Notes: a model not told the origin generated them from the sequence alone. Shown: positions 23,580 through 33,369, counted from the stretch's first letter. The stretch is DNA of 64,000 bases from Jejubacter sp036620675 (GCA_036620675.1 JAZHEE010000015.1); one strand, 5' to 3'. Numbers and translations are program-made.

Positions 23580-26500
23580 ATGAATAGGGTTTTTAAAGTT
23601 ATCTGGAATCACTGTCAGCAGCGGTTTGTCGTAACCTCTGAGCTGGCCCGTAATAACAGCTGCATTAGCCAGAATAACCCGGCAACGGCGTGCTCAATTG
23701 AAAATAAAAGAAGAATAACCTTATTTAGAACTTCATCCTTGACGATTGCCATTTTCTCAGTTATGGGAATAACTGCTTCTGCCATGGCAGCAGATATTCA
23801 GGTCCACGACTTTACACCCCAGGATAAATACGAAGAAGTTATCTCTGGAGCTGGAAATAACTTAATCGGTAGCTTTGCTGGTATTCAGCGGGGTGAAGAA
23901 GGTTATCGCTGGACGACGCTGGGACAGGCAAAAAAGGACGGAATAATTACCAGTGATAGCGCCCAGTGGGTCGATCACTATATTTTCCGCATAGGTTCGC
24001 AGACCAAAGTGATTAACTATGTCGATCCCGTAACCGGTAATCAAACCTCGATGAAGGTTTATGACAATAGCGATATGCAGACCGAACCGGCAAAAGATTT
24101 TCGGGTGGTGGTTTCAACACCGGTGGGGGCAGACGGTCAGTATGTGGATCGCAACTTCTACCAGATTGGCAGCGGAAGTGCGCTTGATGTCAGCGTGGGT
24201 AAGGATTCTGCAAACTGGGTGGGGGACGATAGCAACCACTTTAGCGCCATTCTGAAAAGCTCCAGTGCGACAGAAAACCGGGCTTCGGTGTTTCACGTTA
24301 CTGGTGACAGCGGTGCGGCGGCATTGAATTACGATACCAAAAACGTCGTGGTATTAGGTAATCAAAACAATAATATTCGCGACCAGGGCAATGCACTGGC
24401 AAATATGACCGCCGCCGATTTCGTTGGCAAATTCGATAGCGTGATTGGCGAACAAAACGTGACCAGCGTTGAAGAGTTCAAAGCCTATAATGACGCGCTG
24501 ATTAAGGCGATCGAGAGCGGTCAGGTTCAGCTTACGGAGAAGGAATACAGCGATGAGTTGAATAAGGCCAGAGATACTGCGCTGCATTCCATCTATGCCG
24601 ATACCAGCAGTATTGGTAGCGACGACGCCCTCAGGGCGCAGACCAACCGCGATGCGGTCGCTTATATTCACGCTGAAGGCGAACAGGCGAGCGTTACTAT
24701 TAATAACGACGCCAATATTCAGATGGTGAACTCTGACGCCAGCGTGGTGAACCTGGAAAACGGCGCGACCCTGGTGAACAACGGTACCCTGGGAACGGCG
24801 GATAATACCTATCGCGGCGCCTATGTGGTAGCTGCCCATGGTGGTTCGCAGGTTGAAAACAATGGCGTGATCGATGCGGGTACTAACCCGGAAATGGCCG
24901 GGTTTCTCCAGCCTGGTGCCTCAAGCGCCTTAGGTGCCTCTGGCGTGGCGGCGGGCGCCCAGATCGCCGTACTGGCCAACGGCGCCTCGGTAGTGAACAA
25001 CAACGCCTCAGGGGTGATTAACCTGGCTTCGCGCGATCACTATCACGGCAATACCGGTATTCTGATGAGCGACAATGCCACCCTGAATAACGAAGGGGCT
25101 ATCAACATTGCCGCCAGCAAAGAGGGCGCCAGTATCCTGGGCTCCGGCGCTAATATCGGTGTTGTGACTCAGGGCAATACCACCTTTAATAACCGCGGCA
25201 CTCTCTATATCGGTCGTATGGCTCAGCGCGCGCCGGGTGATGCCAGCCAGGATCTGGCGATTAAGCAGGAGTCTATCGGCGTACAGCTTTACGGCAACGG
25301 TACCTATAACGGCGAAGCGGGATCGCGGATCGTGATTGGCAGCCAGGTACAGAATGCCACTGCCATCGATGTCGGCGGTGCTGCCCAGCTTGCGCAGAAT
25401 GGAACCATTGAAATCAACGGTGCGGTGGCCGGTCAGGAGGTCGCCACCAATACCGGGATCCTGGCGCGGGAAGGCACCAGCACGGCGAAAGTGGTTAACA
25501 GCGGTACTATCGATCTTAATGGGCTGAACAGCATCGGGATCAAGGTGCTGGCGAACGGTCAGGCCACCAACAGCGGCACGATCAACGTGAAAGGAGGGCT
25601 GGATCCCATCAGCCACTATGCCAGTTACGGTATCTATGCCGAAGGCGAAGGAGCGCAGGCACTCCTTTCCGGCAAAGTGAATCTGAGCGGCGACGGCGCC
25701 ATTGGCGTTCACGCCCGCTTAAAAAGTGAAATCAATGTCACCGGCAGCGGCGAAGTGGCTTTTGTGAGCGGCGCCCGCCAGACGGGTTATTACATCTACG
25801 GCGCCGGATCCTCGATTAAGAATACCGCCAGCGGCGTGCAGGATGTGACGACCACGGATTCGACGCTGTATCGGGTGGACGGCGGCGCCGCATTTGACGG
25901 CGGCGTGACTGATGCCGCCCAGCTTAATGCCAGCGGCGCCGGCGCCACCATTGTGCGTACCACCGGGCAGGGCAGTACTTTTAATTCGGGCAAGATGGCG
26001 CTGAGCGTCACCGGAACCGGCGCCACCGGGATCCGCATTGAAGGCGGCGCACAGGGTGAGATCGGCGCCGATGCGGTGATCGTCAGGATCGACGGTCAGA
26101 ACACCACCGCCGGCATTGTGGATGGCGATTATTACGATCTGGACGGCAGCGTTAATGAGGCGAAGCACGGCAATTCGGTGTTGACCAGCTACGCGACGCT
26201 TGAAACCAGCAATACTGCCAACGGCGCTTTTGGCTACATCGCCCGTAACGGCGGTACCCTGATCCATCAGGGCAATATCGACTTTACCGCGACGGACAGT
26301 ACCGGCGTTCTGGTGGATGGCGGCACCCTGGATAATCGCTCAACCATTGATGTTAACGGTACTGCCGTCAATATTCAGGGAGCGGATTCCCGGGTAACCA
26401 ATAGCGGCACCGTGACCGCCACCGATGGAACCGCCGCCTATCTGGTCGGTAAGGATGCCAGCCTGACGCTGACCGGCAGCGGCGAAACCCGTGCCGCAGG

Positions 26501-29500
26501 CAGCGCGCACGGCATTTTGTTGGATCAGGGGGCCAGTGGTCTTAGCGTTGAAGGCGCCACCATCAGCATGGACAACGCGGGTAGCGGCAGCGCGATTGAG
26601 AACCGCGCCGCACTGGCCGGCATTCAGCTTAAAAAAACCACCATCAACGTCGGTAACGGCATCGGTGTACATACCGGCGCGTCCATGGCCCAGACTAACT
26701 CTGGCACCATTAATGTTTCCGGCAGCGGTACCGGCATTCTGTTTGAAAATATCGATGGCTCCCGAACCGATGAAGTACTGGATATGCGTGATTCCCGGGA
26801 TCTGGTGATCAACGTACAGCAGGCCGACGGTAAAGGGATTGTGACCAATGCCTCGTCGGATCTCGATACCGGCGCCAGCGTTAACGTGCTGGACAGCAAC
26901 GGCGGCGCGGCGCTGATTGTGGGCGGAACGACGCAGCGGGTAGGCCAGTACGGCAATCTGACCTCCGTATCGCAAAATAGCCCGGTGGTCGACGTTAACA
27001 ATGGTTCGCTGACCAGCTTTACCAACTACGGTACGATTCAGGCCGACAGCCGTGAGCAGGTCGCGTTGGATAACCATACCGGCAGCGGTATCCAGTTTAC
27101 CAACGCCAGCGGCGGTGCCATTACCGGCCAGGTTAACCTGCTGAGCGGCGATAACCTGGTCACACTGGTCTCCGGCAGTACCGGCAATGATTTCACGACC
27201 GGCAACGGTGACGATCGCTTCCTGCTGAAAGATATTCAGAACGGCGAAACCGGGCTGTTCAGCTCCCTGAACGGCGGCCAGGGCAATGACACGCTGACCC
27301 TGCAAAATTCCCGTTATACCCTGAATAACGCCGATGCCGTCACCGGTATGGAGCATATCGAACTGACCGATGGTTCGGAATTTACCCTGGATAACGTGAC
27401 GCTGGCGCTGGGCGATGCCCAGGACGATGGCGCCGGAACCGGTTATCAACTGGACGGCAGCAGTACGCTGACGCTGCGCCAACAGGCGGATACCGCCTTT
27501 AACAGTCATCTGGCGGGTACCGGCACCGTGGCGGCAGATACCGCTGGTCATCGTTTTGACTTTACGACCAATAATGCCAGCGACGGCTTTAACGGTACGC
27601 TGGCATTGACCAACAGCCGTTTCGAGCTGGATGGCCTGAATACCCAGGCGCTGAGCCAGGCGACCCTGAGCGCCGGTAGCGGTAGCCTGACCCACGTCGG
27701 GATCGGCGAGCAGAATATTGGGGGGCTGGACTTTAACGGTGGAACCGTCAGTTTCGATGGCGTGACGCCCGGTGAGGCTCAGGCGGCAGGCGTTATCCAT
27801 GCCCATGAGATAGACCTGTCAGGGCGCGGTAACGTTCAGGTGGATACCGGTATTGTCAGCAACGATCGGCCTGCGCCTGACGATCGACTTTCTCTGCTGG
27901 AACAGGACGATGACAACGCGCTTATCAGGCTGGCTACATCCGACAGCGCGGTACAGGGCGGTGCGGGTAACCTGACGCTGCTCGGCGCCGACGGCAACCC
28001 CATTAATGATGCGGTGACGGTGGATATCGCCCAGAACGGAGAGACGGTGGCTCGCGGCACCTGGGACTATCGGCTGACCAGCGGCAGCGGCGATGGCTTG
28101 TATATCAACTATGGGCTGACTCAGGTCGAACTGCTGGGGAGTGGCGATAGCGCGCTGACGCTGGATGCGGCAGGCAACACCGGCAATAGTGCAGATCTGA
28201 GCGCCAGAGTGACCGGTAGCGGCGATCTGGCCTTAGATAGTCAGCCTGGTCAGACGGTATCTCTTTCCAATATGGATAACGATTATACCGGCGTGACCGA
28301 CGTACGCGGCGGCAATCTGTTGATGCAAAACGACAACGTGCTGGGTAATACCCGGGAGCTGCGGCTGGCGACGGAAACCGGTCTGGATATGAATGGCCAC
28401 AGCCAGAGCATTGGCCTTCTGAACGGCGACGAGGGTTCTCTGCTTAACCTGAACGGCGGCAGCCTGACGCTGGAAAACGGCGGTAGTTCCGCCGGAGAAC
28501 TGGCTGGCTCGGGCGCGCTGACGCTGGCAAGCGGAACGTTGACGGTGAAGGGCGCCAATACGGCGTTGAACGCGGAAACGACCATCGCGGATGGTGCTAA
28601 GGCGCTGCTGGATAACGCCAGCGGTCTGGGGCGTGGCGATATTCAACTGGATGGTGAACTTCATCTGAACGGGGCCGAAGGCGCTATGGCGAATGCGCTG
28701 AGCGGGGCAGGCGAGCTGGCGCTGGCGGGCAGCACTATTGCACTCACAGGTAATAACAGTGATTTTGCCGGCAATATCGATATTGACGGTGATTCACAGC
28801 TGCAAATTGCGCTGGCGCAGCATATCGGCCACGCGGATATTCAGAATGAAGGTTCGCTGGTGGTGGCGAGCGCCAGCGACTGGACGCTCGATAATCGGGT
28901 GAGCGGCGCAGGGGATTTCTATAAGCGGGGCGGCGGTACCGTAACGCTGACCGACGCCGCGCAGTGGCGCGGCGTGACGGAGATCGAGCAGGGCGGATTG
29001 ACCCTGGGCCAGGCCGACCAACCGGTAACGCTTGCCAGCCAGCAGGTCAATATTCGTGAACAGGGTATGCTTTCCGGATTCGGCGGCGTGGCGGGCAATA
29101 TCGATAATGCCGGTGAACTGAGGCTGGGGAACGGCGTACAGAGCCCGGCCGGAAGCTTCAATGTCGGCGGTAATCTGGTCAACAGCGGTGATGTGACTTT
29201 CGGCGTTGCTGGCCAGGCCCCAGGCAACCAGCTGGTGGTTCAGGGGAATTATCAGGGCGCCGATGGTCGCTTGAACTTCAATACCGTGTTGGGCGGCGAT
29301 GATTCGCTGACTGACAGGTTAGTCGTGAAGGGCGATACCGAAGGGCAGAGCAGCGTGCGGGTAACTAATGCCGGCGGCAGTGGTGCTCAGACCCTGAACG
29401 GGATTGAGTTGATTCACGTCGACGGTAAATCGAACGGCGAATTTACTCAGCAAGGCAGGATCGCCGCTGGCGCCTGGGACTACACCCTGGCGCGGGGAGA

Positions 29501-30566
29501 AGGCGGCAACAGCGGCAACTGGTATCTCACCAGTCATGCCTCTGGCACCGATCCGGATAATCCTGATTCTGGCGAAGATGACAACCGCCGCCCGGAAGGG
29601 GGCAGCTACACGGCTAACCTGGCGGCGGCCAACACTCTGTTTGTCACCACGCTGCACGATCGTCTGGGGGAGACTAACTATGTCGATGCGCTGAGCGGCG
29701 AAAAGCGAGTCACCAGCATGTGGATGCGTCACGTTGGCGGCCATAAGCGCTGGCATGACGGCAGTGGCCAGCTCGCTACTCAGGAGAACCGCTACGTTAT
29801 GCAACTCGGCGGTGATATCGCGCAGTGGAGCCGGGACGGCGAAGATCGCGGTCATCTGGGGCTGATGGCGGGCTATGCCAACAGCCATAGCTCGACCCAT
29901 TCCTCACGTACCGGGCACGGCGCTAAAGGGTCGGTCAACGGCTACAGCGTGGGTATCTACGGCACCTGGTTTGCCAATGAGCAGGATAAATCCGGGCTTT
30001 ATGTCGATTCATGGCTGCAGTACAGCTGGTTCCGTAATCAGGTAAACGGCGACGATCTGCCTGCGGAGTCTTATCGTTCGAAAGGCTTTACTGCATCGCT
30101 GGAGAGTGGTTACAGCTTCCGCCTGGGCGAGTACCAGGGAAGCAAAGGCACTACGACCGAATGGTTTATTCAGCCTCAGGCTCAGGCCGTCTGGATGGGA
30201 GTGAAGGCCGACGATCACTATGAGTCAAACGGCACCCGCATTCAGGGTAAGGGCGACGGTAACCTGATGACTCGCCTTGGGGTACGAACCTTCCTGAAAG
30301 GCCATCATCAGATGGATGATGGAAAGGAACGAACCTTTGAGCCCTTTGTCGAGGCGAACTGGATCCACAACACCCGGGACTTCGCTGCGGTGATGAATGG
30401 CGTAACGACCCGCCAGGACGGCGCCAGAAATATCGGCGAAATCAAGGTGGGGGTTGAAGGGCAGGTGAGTCCGCGCCTTAACCTGTGGGGCAATGTGGGC
30501 GTTCAGGTGGGGGATAAAGGCTATAACGACAACGTAGCGACCTTGGGCATTAAATATAACTTCTGA
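23580..30566 (+). CDS. Large type V autotransporter (AIDA/pertactin-like adhesin)
   Basis: 2328 residues. The extended signal peptide region (MNRVFKVIWNHCQQRFVVTS) and a hydrophobic core end at a likely cleavage site, ASAMA-ADIQ, near residue 70. The passenger (about 71-2000) is rich in Gly, Asn, Ser and Thr with beta-helix-like repeats such as NSGTI and NNGTL. Near residues 1199-1241 two stretches resemble RTX calcium-binding repeats (TTGNGDDRF and NGGQGNDTLTL). An acidic linker (DPDNPDSGEDDNRRPEGG) precedes the beta-barrel from about residue 2037, which ends in aromatic KYNF as autotransporters do. Surface exposure and adhesion or aggregation are inferred from class. Upstream lies the invertible element, downstream a LuxR-type gene. 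Confidence 0.93.
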   Translation: MNRVFKVIWNHCQQRFVVTSELARNNSCISQNNPATACSIENKRRITLFRTSSLTIAIFSVMGITASAMAADIQVHDFTPQDKYEEVISGAGNNLIGSFAGIQRGEEGYRWTTLGQAKKDGIITSDSAQWVDHYIFRIGSQTKVINYVDPVTGNQTSMKVYDNSDMQTEPAKDFRVVVSTPVGADGQYVDRNFYQIGSGSALDVSVGKDSANWVGDDSNHFSAILKSSSATENRASVFHVTGDSGAAALNYDTKNVVVLGNQNNNIRDQGNALANMTAADFVGKFDSVIGEQNVTSVEEFKAYNDALIKAIESGQVQLTEKEYSDELNKARDTALHSIYADTSSIGSDDALRAQTNRDAVAYIHAEGEQASVTINNDANIQMVNSDASVVNLENGATLVNNGTLGTADNTYRGAYVVAAHGGSQVENNGVIDAGTNPEMAGFLQPGASSALGASGVAAGAQIAVLANGASVVNNNASGVINLASRDHYHGNTGILMSDNATLNNEGAINIAASKEGASILGSGANIGVVTQGNTTFNNRGTLYIGRMAQRAPGDASQDLAIKQESIGVQLYGNGTYNGEAGSRIVIGSQVQNATAIDVGGAAQLAQNGTIEINGAVAGQEVATNTGILAREGTSTAKVVNSGTIDLNGLNSIGIKVLANGQATNSGTINVKGGLDPISHYASYGIYAEGEGAQALLSGKVNLSGDGAIGVHARLKSEINVTGSGEVAFVSGARQTGYYIYGAGSSIKNTASGVQDVTTTDSTLYRVDGGAAFDGGVTDAAQLNASGAGATIVRTTGQGSTFNSGKMALSVTGTGATGIRIEGGAQGEIGADAVIVRIDGQNTTAGIVDGDYYDLDGSVNEAKHGNSVLTSYATLETSNTANGAFGYIARNGGTLIHQGNIDFTATDSTGVLVDGGTLDNRSTIDVNGTAVNIQGADSRVTNSGTVTATDGTAAYLVGKDASLTLTGSGETRAAGSAHGILLDQGASGLSVEGATISMDNAGSGSAIENRAALAGIQLKKTTINVGNGIGVHTGASMAQTNSGTINVSGSGTGILFENIDGSRTDEVLDMRDSRDLVINVQQADGKGIVTNASSDLDTGASVNVLDSNGGAALIVGGTTQRVGQYGNLTSVSQNSPVVDVNNGSLTSFTNYGTIQADSREQVALDNHTGSGIQFTNASGGAITGQVNLLSGDNLVTLVSGSTGNDFTTGNGDDRFLLKDIQNGETGLFSSLNGGQGNDTLTLQNSRYTLNNADAVTGMEHIELTDGSEFTLDNVTLALGDAQDDGAGTGYQLDGSSTLTLRQQADTAFNSHLAGTGTVAADTAGHRFDFTTNNASDGFNGTLALTNSRFELDGLNTQALSQATLSAGSGSLTHVGIGEQNIGGLDFNGGTVSFDGVTPGEAQAAGVIHAHEIDLSGRGNVQVDTGIVSNDRPAPDDRLSLLEQDDDNALIRLATSDSAVQGGAGNLTLLGADGNPINDAVTVDIAQNGETVARGTWDYRLTSGSGDGLYINYGLTQVELLGSGDSALTLDAAGNTGNSADLSARVTGSGDLALDSQPGQTVSLSNMDNDYTGVTDVRGGNLLMQNDNVLGNTRELRLATETGLDMNGHSQSIGLLNGDEGSLLNLNGGSLTLENGGSSAGELAGSGALTLASGTLTVKGANTALNAETTIADGAKALLDNASGLGRGDIQLDGELHLNGAEGAMANALSGAGELALAGSTIALTGNNSDFAGNIDIDGDSQLQIALAQHIGHADIQNEGSLVVASASDWTLDNRVSGAGDFYKRGGGTVTLTDAAQWRGVTEIEQGGLTLGQADQPVTLASQQVNIREQGMLSGFGGVAGNIDNAGELRLGNGVQSPAGSFNVGGNLVNSGDVTFGVAGQAPGNQLVVQGNYQGADGRLNFNTVLGGDDSLTDRLVVKGDTEGQSSVRVTNAGGSGAQTLNGIELIHVDGKSNGEFTQQGRIAAGAWDYTLARGEGGNSGNWYLTSHASGTDPDNPDSGEDDNRRPEGGSYTANLAAANTLFVTTLHDRLGETNYVDALSGEKRVTSMWMRHVGGHKRWHDGSGQLATQENRYVMQLGGDIAQWSRDGEDRGHLGLMAGYANSHSSTHSSRTGHGAKGSVNGYSVGIYGTWFANEQDKSGLYVDSWLQYSWFRNQVNGDDLPAESYRSKGFTASLESGYSFRLGEYQGSKGTTTEWFIQPQAQAVWMGVKADDHYESNGTRIQGKGDGNLMTRLGVRTFLKGHHQMDDGKERTFEPFVEANWIHNTRDFAAVMNGVTTRQDGARNIGEIKVGVEGQVSPRLNLWGNVGVQVGDKGYNDNVATLGIKYNF

Positions 30567-30577
30567 CCAGCGGCAGA

Positions 30578-30606
30578 CGGCGGTGCGGTGTCAGACCGCG
30601 CCGCCG
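30578..30606 (+). terminator. GC-rich hairpin after the autotransporter
   Basis: CGGCGG-T-GCGGT, loop GTCAG, ACCGC-G-CCGCCG. It is very stable but has no T-tract, so it may protect the transcript 3' end or attenuate transcription into the LuxR gene. Confidence 0.5.
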
Positions 30607-30630
30607 CGCCGGGTATTATCAGGTATCAAC

Positions 30631-31194
30631 GTGAAAATAGTGACCCGTAATTACTTCCTGGAAAAGGGGATCGCCGCCATTGTGGCCGAATTAGCCAGCC
30701 AGATGAATTATCTGCCATTGTTTATCGATATCAGCGATCCGGGGCCATTCCCGACGGTAGATATTACCCGCCATCAGGTTCTTTTTTATATCACCCAAAA
30801 AGCGCCGGGGCCGGGCGAGGAACATTTGCTGCATACCCGGATTCACGAAGGCATTTTTATCAGCCTGCCTATGACGGTGGCCGAGATGGGGCGCATTATC
30901 CTCAACGGTATGAAATATGGCTATCCGCGCCGACGTATTCCCAGAGAAAAGCAACTGACCGCCAATGAGCTTCGGGTGATTGGTTTTCTGAGCGAAAAGG
31001 GGAATCTTCAGTCCTGTGCACGGACGCTGGAGGTGGGGATGAAAACCGTTAGCATCCGTAAGCGTCGGGCCATGAAGAAACTGGGTATCGACTCGACTCA
31101 GGAACTCTGTCAGTTTATGCGGGTGCTGAAATCGGTGGCCGGCGCGGTACGCCAGTCCACCTTTAAGCATCCGTTTTCGGGGAACGACGCCTGA
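30631..31194 (+). CDS. LuxR-type HTH regulator downstream of the autotransporter
   Basis: 187 residues. The C-terminal LuxR/FixJ-type HTH is at about 110-165 (LTANELRVIGFLSEKGNLQS, then CARTLEVGMKTVSIRKRRAM and KKLGIDS). The N-terminal half does not show a clear receiver phospho-site and is of unknown function. GTG at 30631 is chosen (AGG at 30621-30623, and the product then begins with KIVTRNYFLEKG); an in-frame GTG at 30583 lies within the hairpin. It is 64 bp after the autotransporter and in the same direction, so probably one unit. A LuxR-type gene, ipuR, also accompanies the phase-variable upaE locus, which suggests a regulator of this locus or of motility. Confidence 0.8.
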   Translation: MKIVTRNYFLEKGIAAIVAELASQMNYLPLFIDISDPGPFPTVDITRHQVLFYITQKAPGPGEEHLLHTRIHEGIFISLPMTVAEMGRIILNGMKYGYPRRRIPREKQLTANELRVIGFLSEKGNLQSCARTLEVGMKTVSIRKRRAMKKLGIDSTQELCQFMRVLKSVAGAVRQSTFKHPFSGNDA

Positions 31195-31195
31195 T

Positions 31196-31891
31196 TCAGA
31201 TTCCCTTCACCGTGGCGGAAGCATCGCGTTTCGCCACCTCAAAATTACGGGCATCTTTCGCCATATTATCTACCACGCCTTTCATATCGTTCAGCGTCAG
31301 CAACTTATTCGCGTTGGAGATCTGCTTGCCCTGGCCTTTACGCACAAACTTCGCCACCACTTTATGGGTCTGTGAATCCATCAGCTCACCTTCAAAATAA
31401 AGATGGGTATCCTGGGTTCGGTAGCCGGTGACATACTCGGTTCCCGCCAGCGCCAGCGTGATGGGCAGTACTTCATAAAATTGAAGTCCCTGGTTTGAGG
31501 TGTCCACCGCGGTAATGGCGCTGCGGAACACCAGGGTACCTTTACCCGGTTTATCGACCAGCGGATAGCGTTGGGATACCGCATCCTTCATCTGAATATC
31601 GGTATAAGAGAGGATCTTATCCAGGGTCTCTTTACCGATCCGGGTGGTCGGTTTGGGTTCGGGATAATAGACGACCGGCTGATAAATGACGCTATGGTAG
31701 TCTTCAGGGTGAAAGTCTTTGGCGACCCAGCGCATTACCGGCTTGCCTGAGGCGGTCTGGGCCTCTTTGAGCCCGGAGTAGTCTTTCAGAAAGCCGGAAT
31801 ACTGCTCCGGTGAGGCAAGTTTGCTGGCGCAGCCGCTTAATAGCAGGGCACTGCCGGCGAATAAAAATGGAACAAAAATTGAACGCTTCAT
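31196..31891 (-). CDS. DUF3313-type lipoprotein
   Basis: 231 residues with a lipoprotein signal peptide: MKRSIFVPFLFAGSALLLSG before Cys21, then ASKLASPEQYSG. The mature protein has features of the DUF3313 family (FLKDYSGL, YQPVVYYPEP). Function unknown. The Ala-Ser after the Cys does not signal inner-membrane retention, so an outer-membrane site is likely. ATG at 31891 follows AGGAG; the longer open frame upstream is not supported. Its stop faces that of the LuxR gene across 1 bp. Confidence 0.82.
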   Translation of the reverse strand: MKRSIFVPFLFAGSALLLSGCASKLASPEQYSGFLKDYSGLKEAQTASGKPVMRWVAKDFHPEDYHSVIYQPVVYYPEPKPTTRIGKETLDKILSYTDIQMKDAVSQRYPLVDKPGKGTLVFRSAITAVDTSNQGLQFYEVLPITLALAGTEYVTGYRTQDTHLYFEGELMDSQTHKVVAKFVRKGQGKQISNANKLLTLNDMKGVVDNMAKDARNFEVAKRDASATVKGI

Positions 31892-32158
31892 ATCGACTCC
31901 TGGGATAGAGGCGCCGATTATAGCGGTGTTGAAAAACATCCTGGTTAATCATGAGTTTAGTAGATCTAATTTCGCGAGGGGTTATTACAAAGGAAACAAA
32001 GCTCTGGGGCTATCTTCGCTATAGATCTTCAGGATTATATAATCTTATGATTAAAAGATGTTTTTCTGGGGGATACGAAATAATTCGCTCGCCTGATTGA
32101 GTTTATAGTTCGCGGATGTATGAATTTAATAAGGGATATGAAGAAAGGTAGAGATGAA
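31892..32158. other. AT-rich intergenic region before argW
   Basis: 267 bp with no gene. It holds the presumed promoter of the lipoprotein gene on its left and the 3' flank of tRNA-Arg on its right. No clear attachment-site duplication of the tRNA 3' end was seen in this stretch. Confidence 0.4.
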
Positions 32159-32233
32159 TGGCGCCCCCTGCAGGAATCGAACCTGCAACTAGCCCTTAGG
32201 AGGGGCTCGTTATATCCATTTAACTAAGGGGAC
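32159..32233 (-). tRNA. argW: tRNA-Arg (anticodon CCT)
   Basis: 75-nt tRNA with CCA on the minus strand, nearly identical to E. coli argW. Anticodon loop CCCTCCTAAGGG, T-arm GGTTCGATTCC. In E. coli this gene is a known prophage integration site; here it borders a degraded yfdC. Confidence 0.96.
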
Positions 32234-32243
32234 GGCGGCGACC

Positions 32244-32271
32244 AGTATACCTGTTTTTGCCGTCAGGTTAA
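32244..32271 (-). promoter_or_regulatory. Candidate argW promoter
   Basis: Minus strand: TTAACC (32266-32271), 16-bp spacer, TATACT (32244-32249), 10 bp ahead of the tRNA, followed by a GC-rich discriminator. Confidence 0.6.
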
Positions 32272-32309
32272 GCTACCTGCCGCCTGACTGCTTAAAGTAT
32301 CGCCAGCCG

Positions 32310-32552
32310 CTATTCCACCTGCGCGCTACGGCGCTTTTTTTGAGTTGCCATAGCGTTACGGATCCGGGTGCGGCTAATCAGCGCGAAGATAAAGGCACTG
32401 CCGATAATATTGTCCGCAAGCACCGACAGAGGGGAAGGGCCACAGGAACTCACTCCAGTTAAAGGTCAGGAAGAAATGTCCAGACGCTGCCGGGCACAAT
32501 ATGGGGAGCTCGTCTGAAGCGATAAGCCGGGTCATCAGGCTGGCGCATGGTG
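32310..32552 (-). pseudogene. yfdC: Remnant of yfdC (formate/nitrite-channel-like protein)
   Basis: Minus-strand fragments align, from memory, with the C-terminus of E. coli YfdC in more than one frame: LMTRLIASDELPHIVPGSV (YfdC LMTWLIALGDTTHIVVGSV), then after a frame change NWSEFLWPF (HWSDFIWPF), then LADNIIGSAFIFALIS (LAGNICGGTFIFALMS) to a TAG at 32310-32312. The first two-thirds of the gene are missing. It is thus a truncated, frameshifted relic. It lies between argW and the inserted ccm operon, where an intact yfdC would be expected beside mlaA. Confidence 0.8.
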
Positions 32553-32742
32553 ATTTTTCCCTCCGTTTGTCATCCCGGTATTAAACGTAGCCGCGCGCCG
32601 GGAAAACTATCCGATCAGTTTTTGATCTGGTTAAAAAACATTACTCCTTTATGGTTAGTAATCAGGCCCCGCAGGGCTTAGAGCACGCCTGTGGTGTATG
32701 GTATGATTCCCGCGCCCTGAATGATGATGGAGTCCCTCCCCG

Positions 32743-33369
32743 ATGCTTGATGCGCAAAATCTGACCTGCGTTCGCGATGAACGGGTGCTGTTTCAGGCGC
32801 TGTCGTTCACCGTTTGCTCGGGCGATGTGGTACAGATCGCAGGCCCTAACGGCGCCGGAAAAACCTCGCTGTTGCGCATCCTGTGTGGGCTGGCATCGAT
32901 GGAAACGGGGCAGGTATGCTGGCGTGAAACGCCGCTGCGGCGCGATCGCGAAGGCTATCATCGGGAACTGCTGTGGCTGGGCCATCAGCCCGGGGTCAAA
33001 AACGTGATGACGGCGGACGAAAACCTGCGTTTTTTCCACGCCGATTCCGACCAGCAGGCGCGCTGGCAGGCGCTGGAGGCGGTCGGACTTGTGGGTTATG
33101 AAGATGTACCCGCGGCCCAGCTTTCCGCCGGACAGCAGCGGCGGGTGGCGCTGGCGCGGCTGTGGTTGAGCAAAGCGCCGCTGTGGATTCTGGATGAGCC
33201 TTTTACCGCGCTCGATGTCTCCGGAGTGGAAAAACTAACCCAACGTTTTGAATTTCATGCCGCCCGGGGGGGAATGGTGGTACTGACCACTCATCAGCCA
33301 TTACGGCCAATGTCCTGCCCGCTGCGCTGTATTACCCTTGCTCCTGGTGTGATGGAGGAAGGCGCATGA
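32743..33369 (+). CDS. ccmA: Heme exporter ATP-binding protein CcmA
   Basis: 208-residue ABC ATPase of the CcmABCD complex, which frees holo-CcmE in cytochrome c maturation System I. Walker A GPNGAGKTSLLRILCG, signature LSAGQQRRVALARLW and Walker B LWILDEPFTALD are visible. First gene of ccmABCDEFGHI. A TATGAT at 32702-32707 could be part of its promoter, but no good -35 box was found. Stop and ccmB start overlap (ATGA). In E. coli K-12 this operon lies elsewhere, beside nap. Confidence 0.95.
   Translation: MLDAQNLTCVRDERVLFQALSFTVCSGDVVQIAGPNGAGKTSLLRILCGLASMETGQVCWRETPLRRDREGYHRELLWLGHQPGVKNVMTADENLRFFHADSDQQARWQALEAVGLVGYEDVPAAQLSAGQQRRVALARLWLSKAPLWILDEPFTALDVSGVEKLTQRFEFHAARGGMVVLTTHQPLRPMSCPLRCITLAPGVMEEGA

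Noticed and set aside
23580..30566. Many long minus-strand frames within the autotransporter
   Set aside because: Shadow frames of a GC-rich repetitive gene; no start signals or family features.
32159..32233. Integrated prophage or island at argW
   Set aside because: No integrase and no duplicated tRNA 3' end seen within the window on either side; only the yfdC deletion hints at past events.
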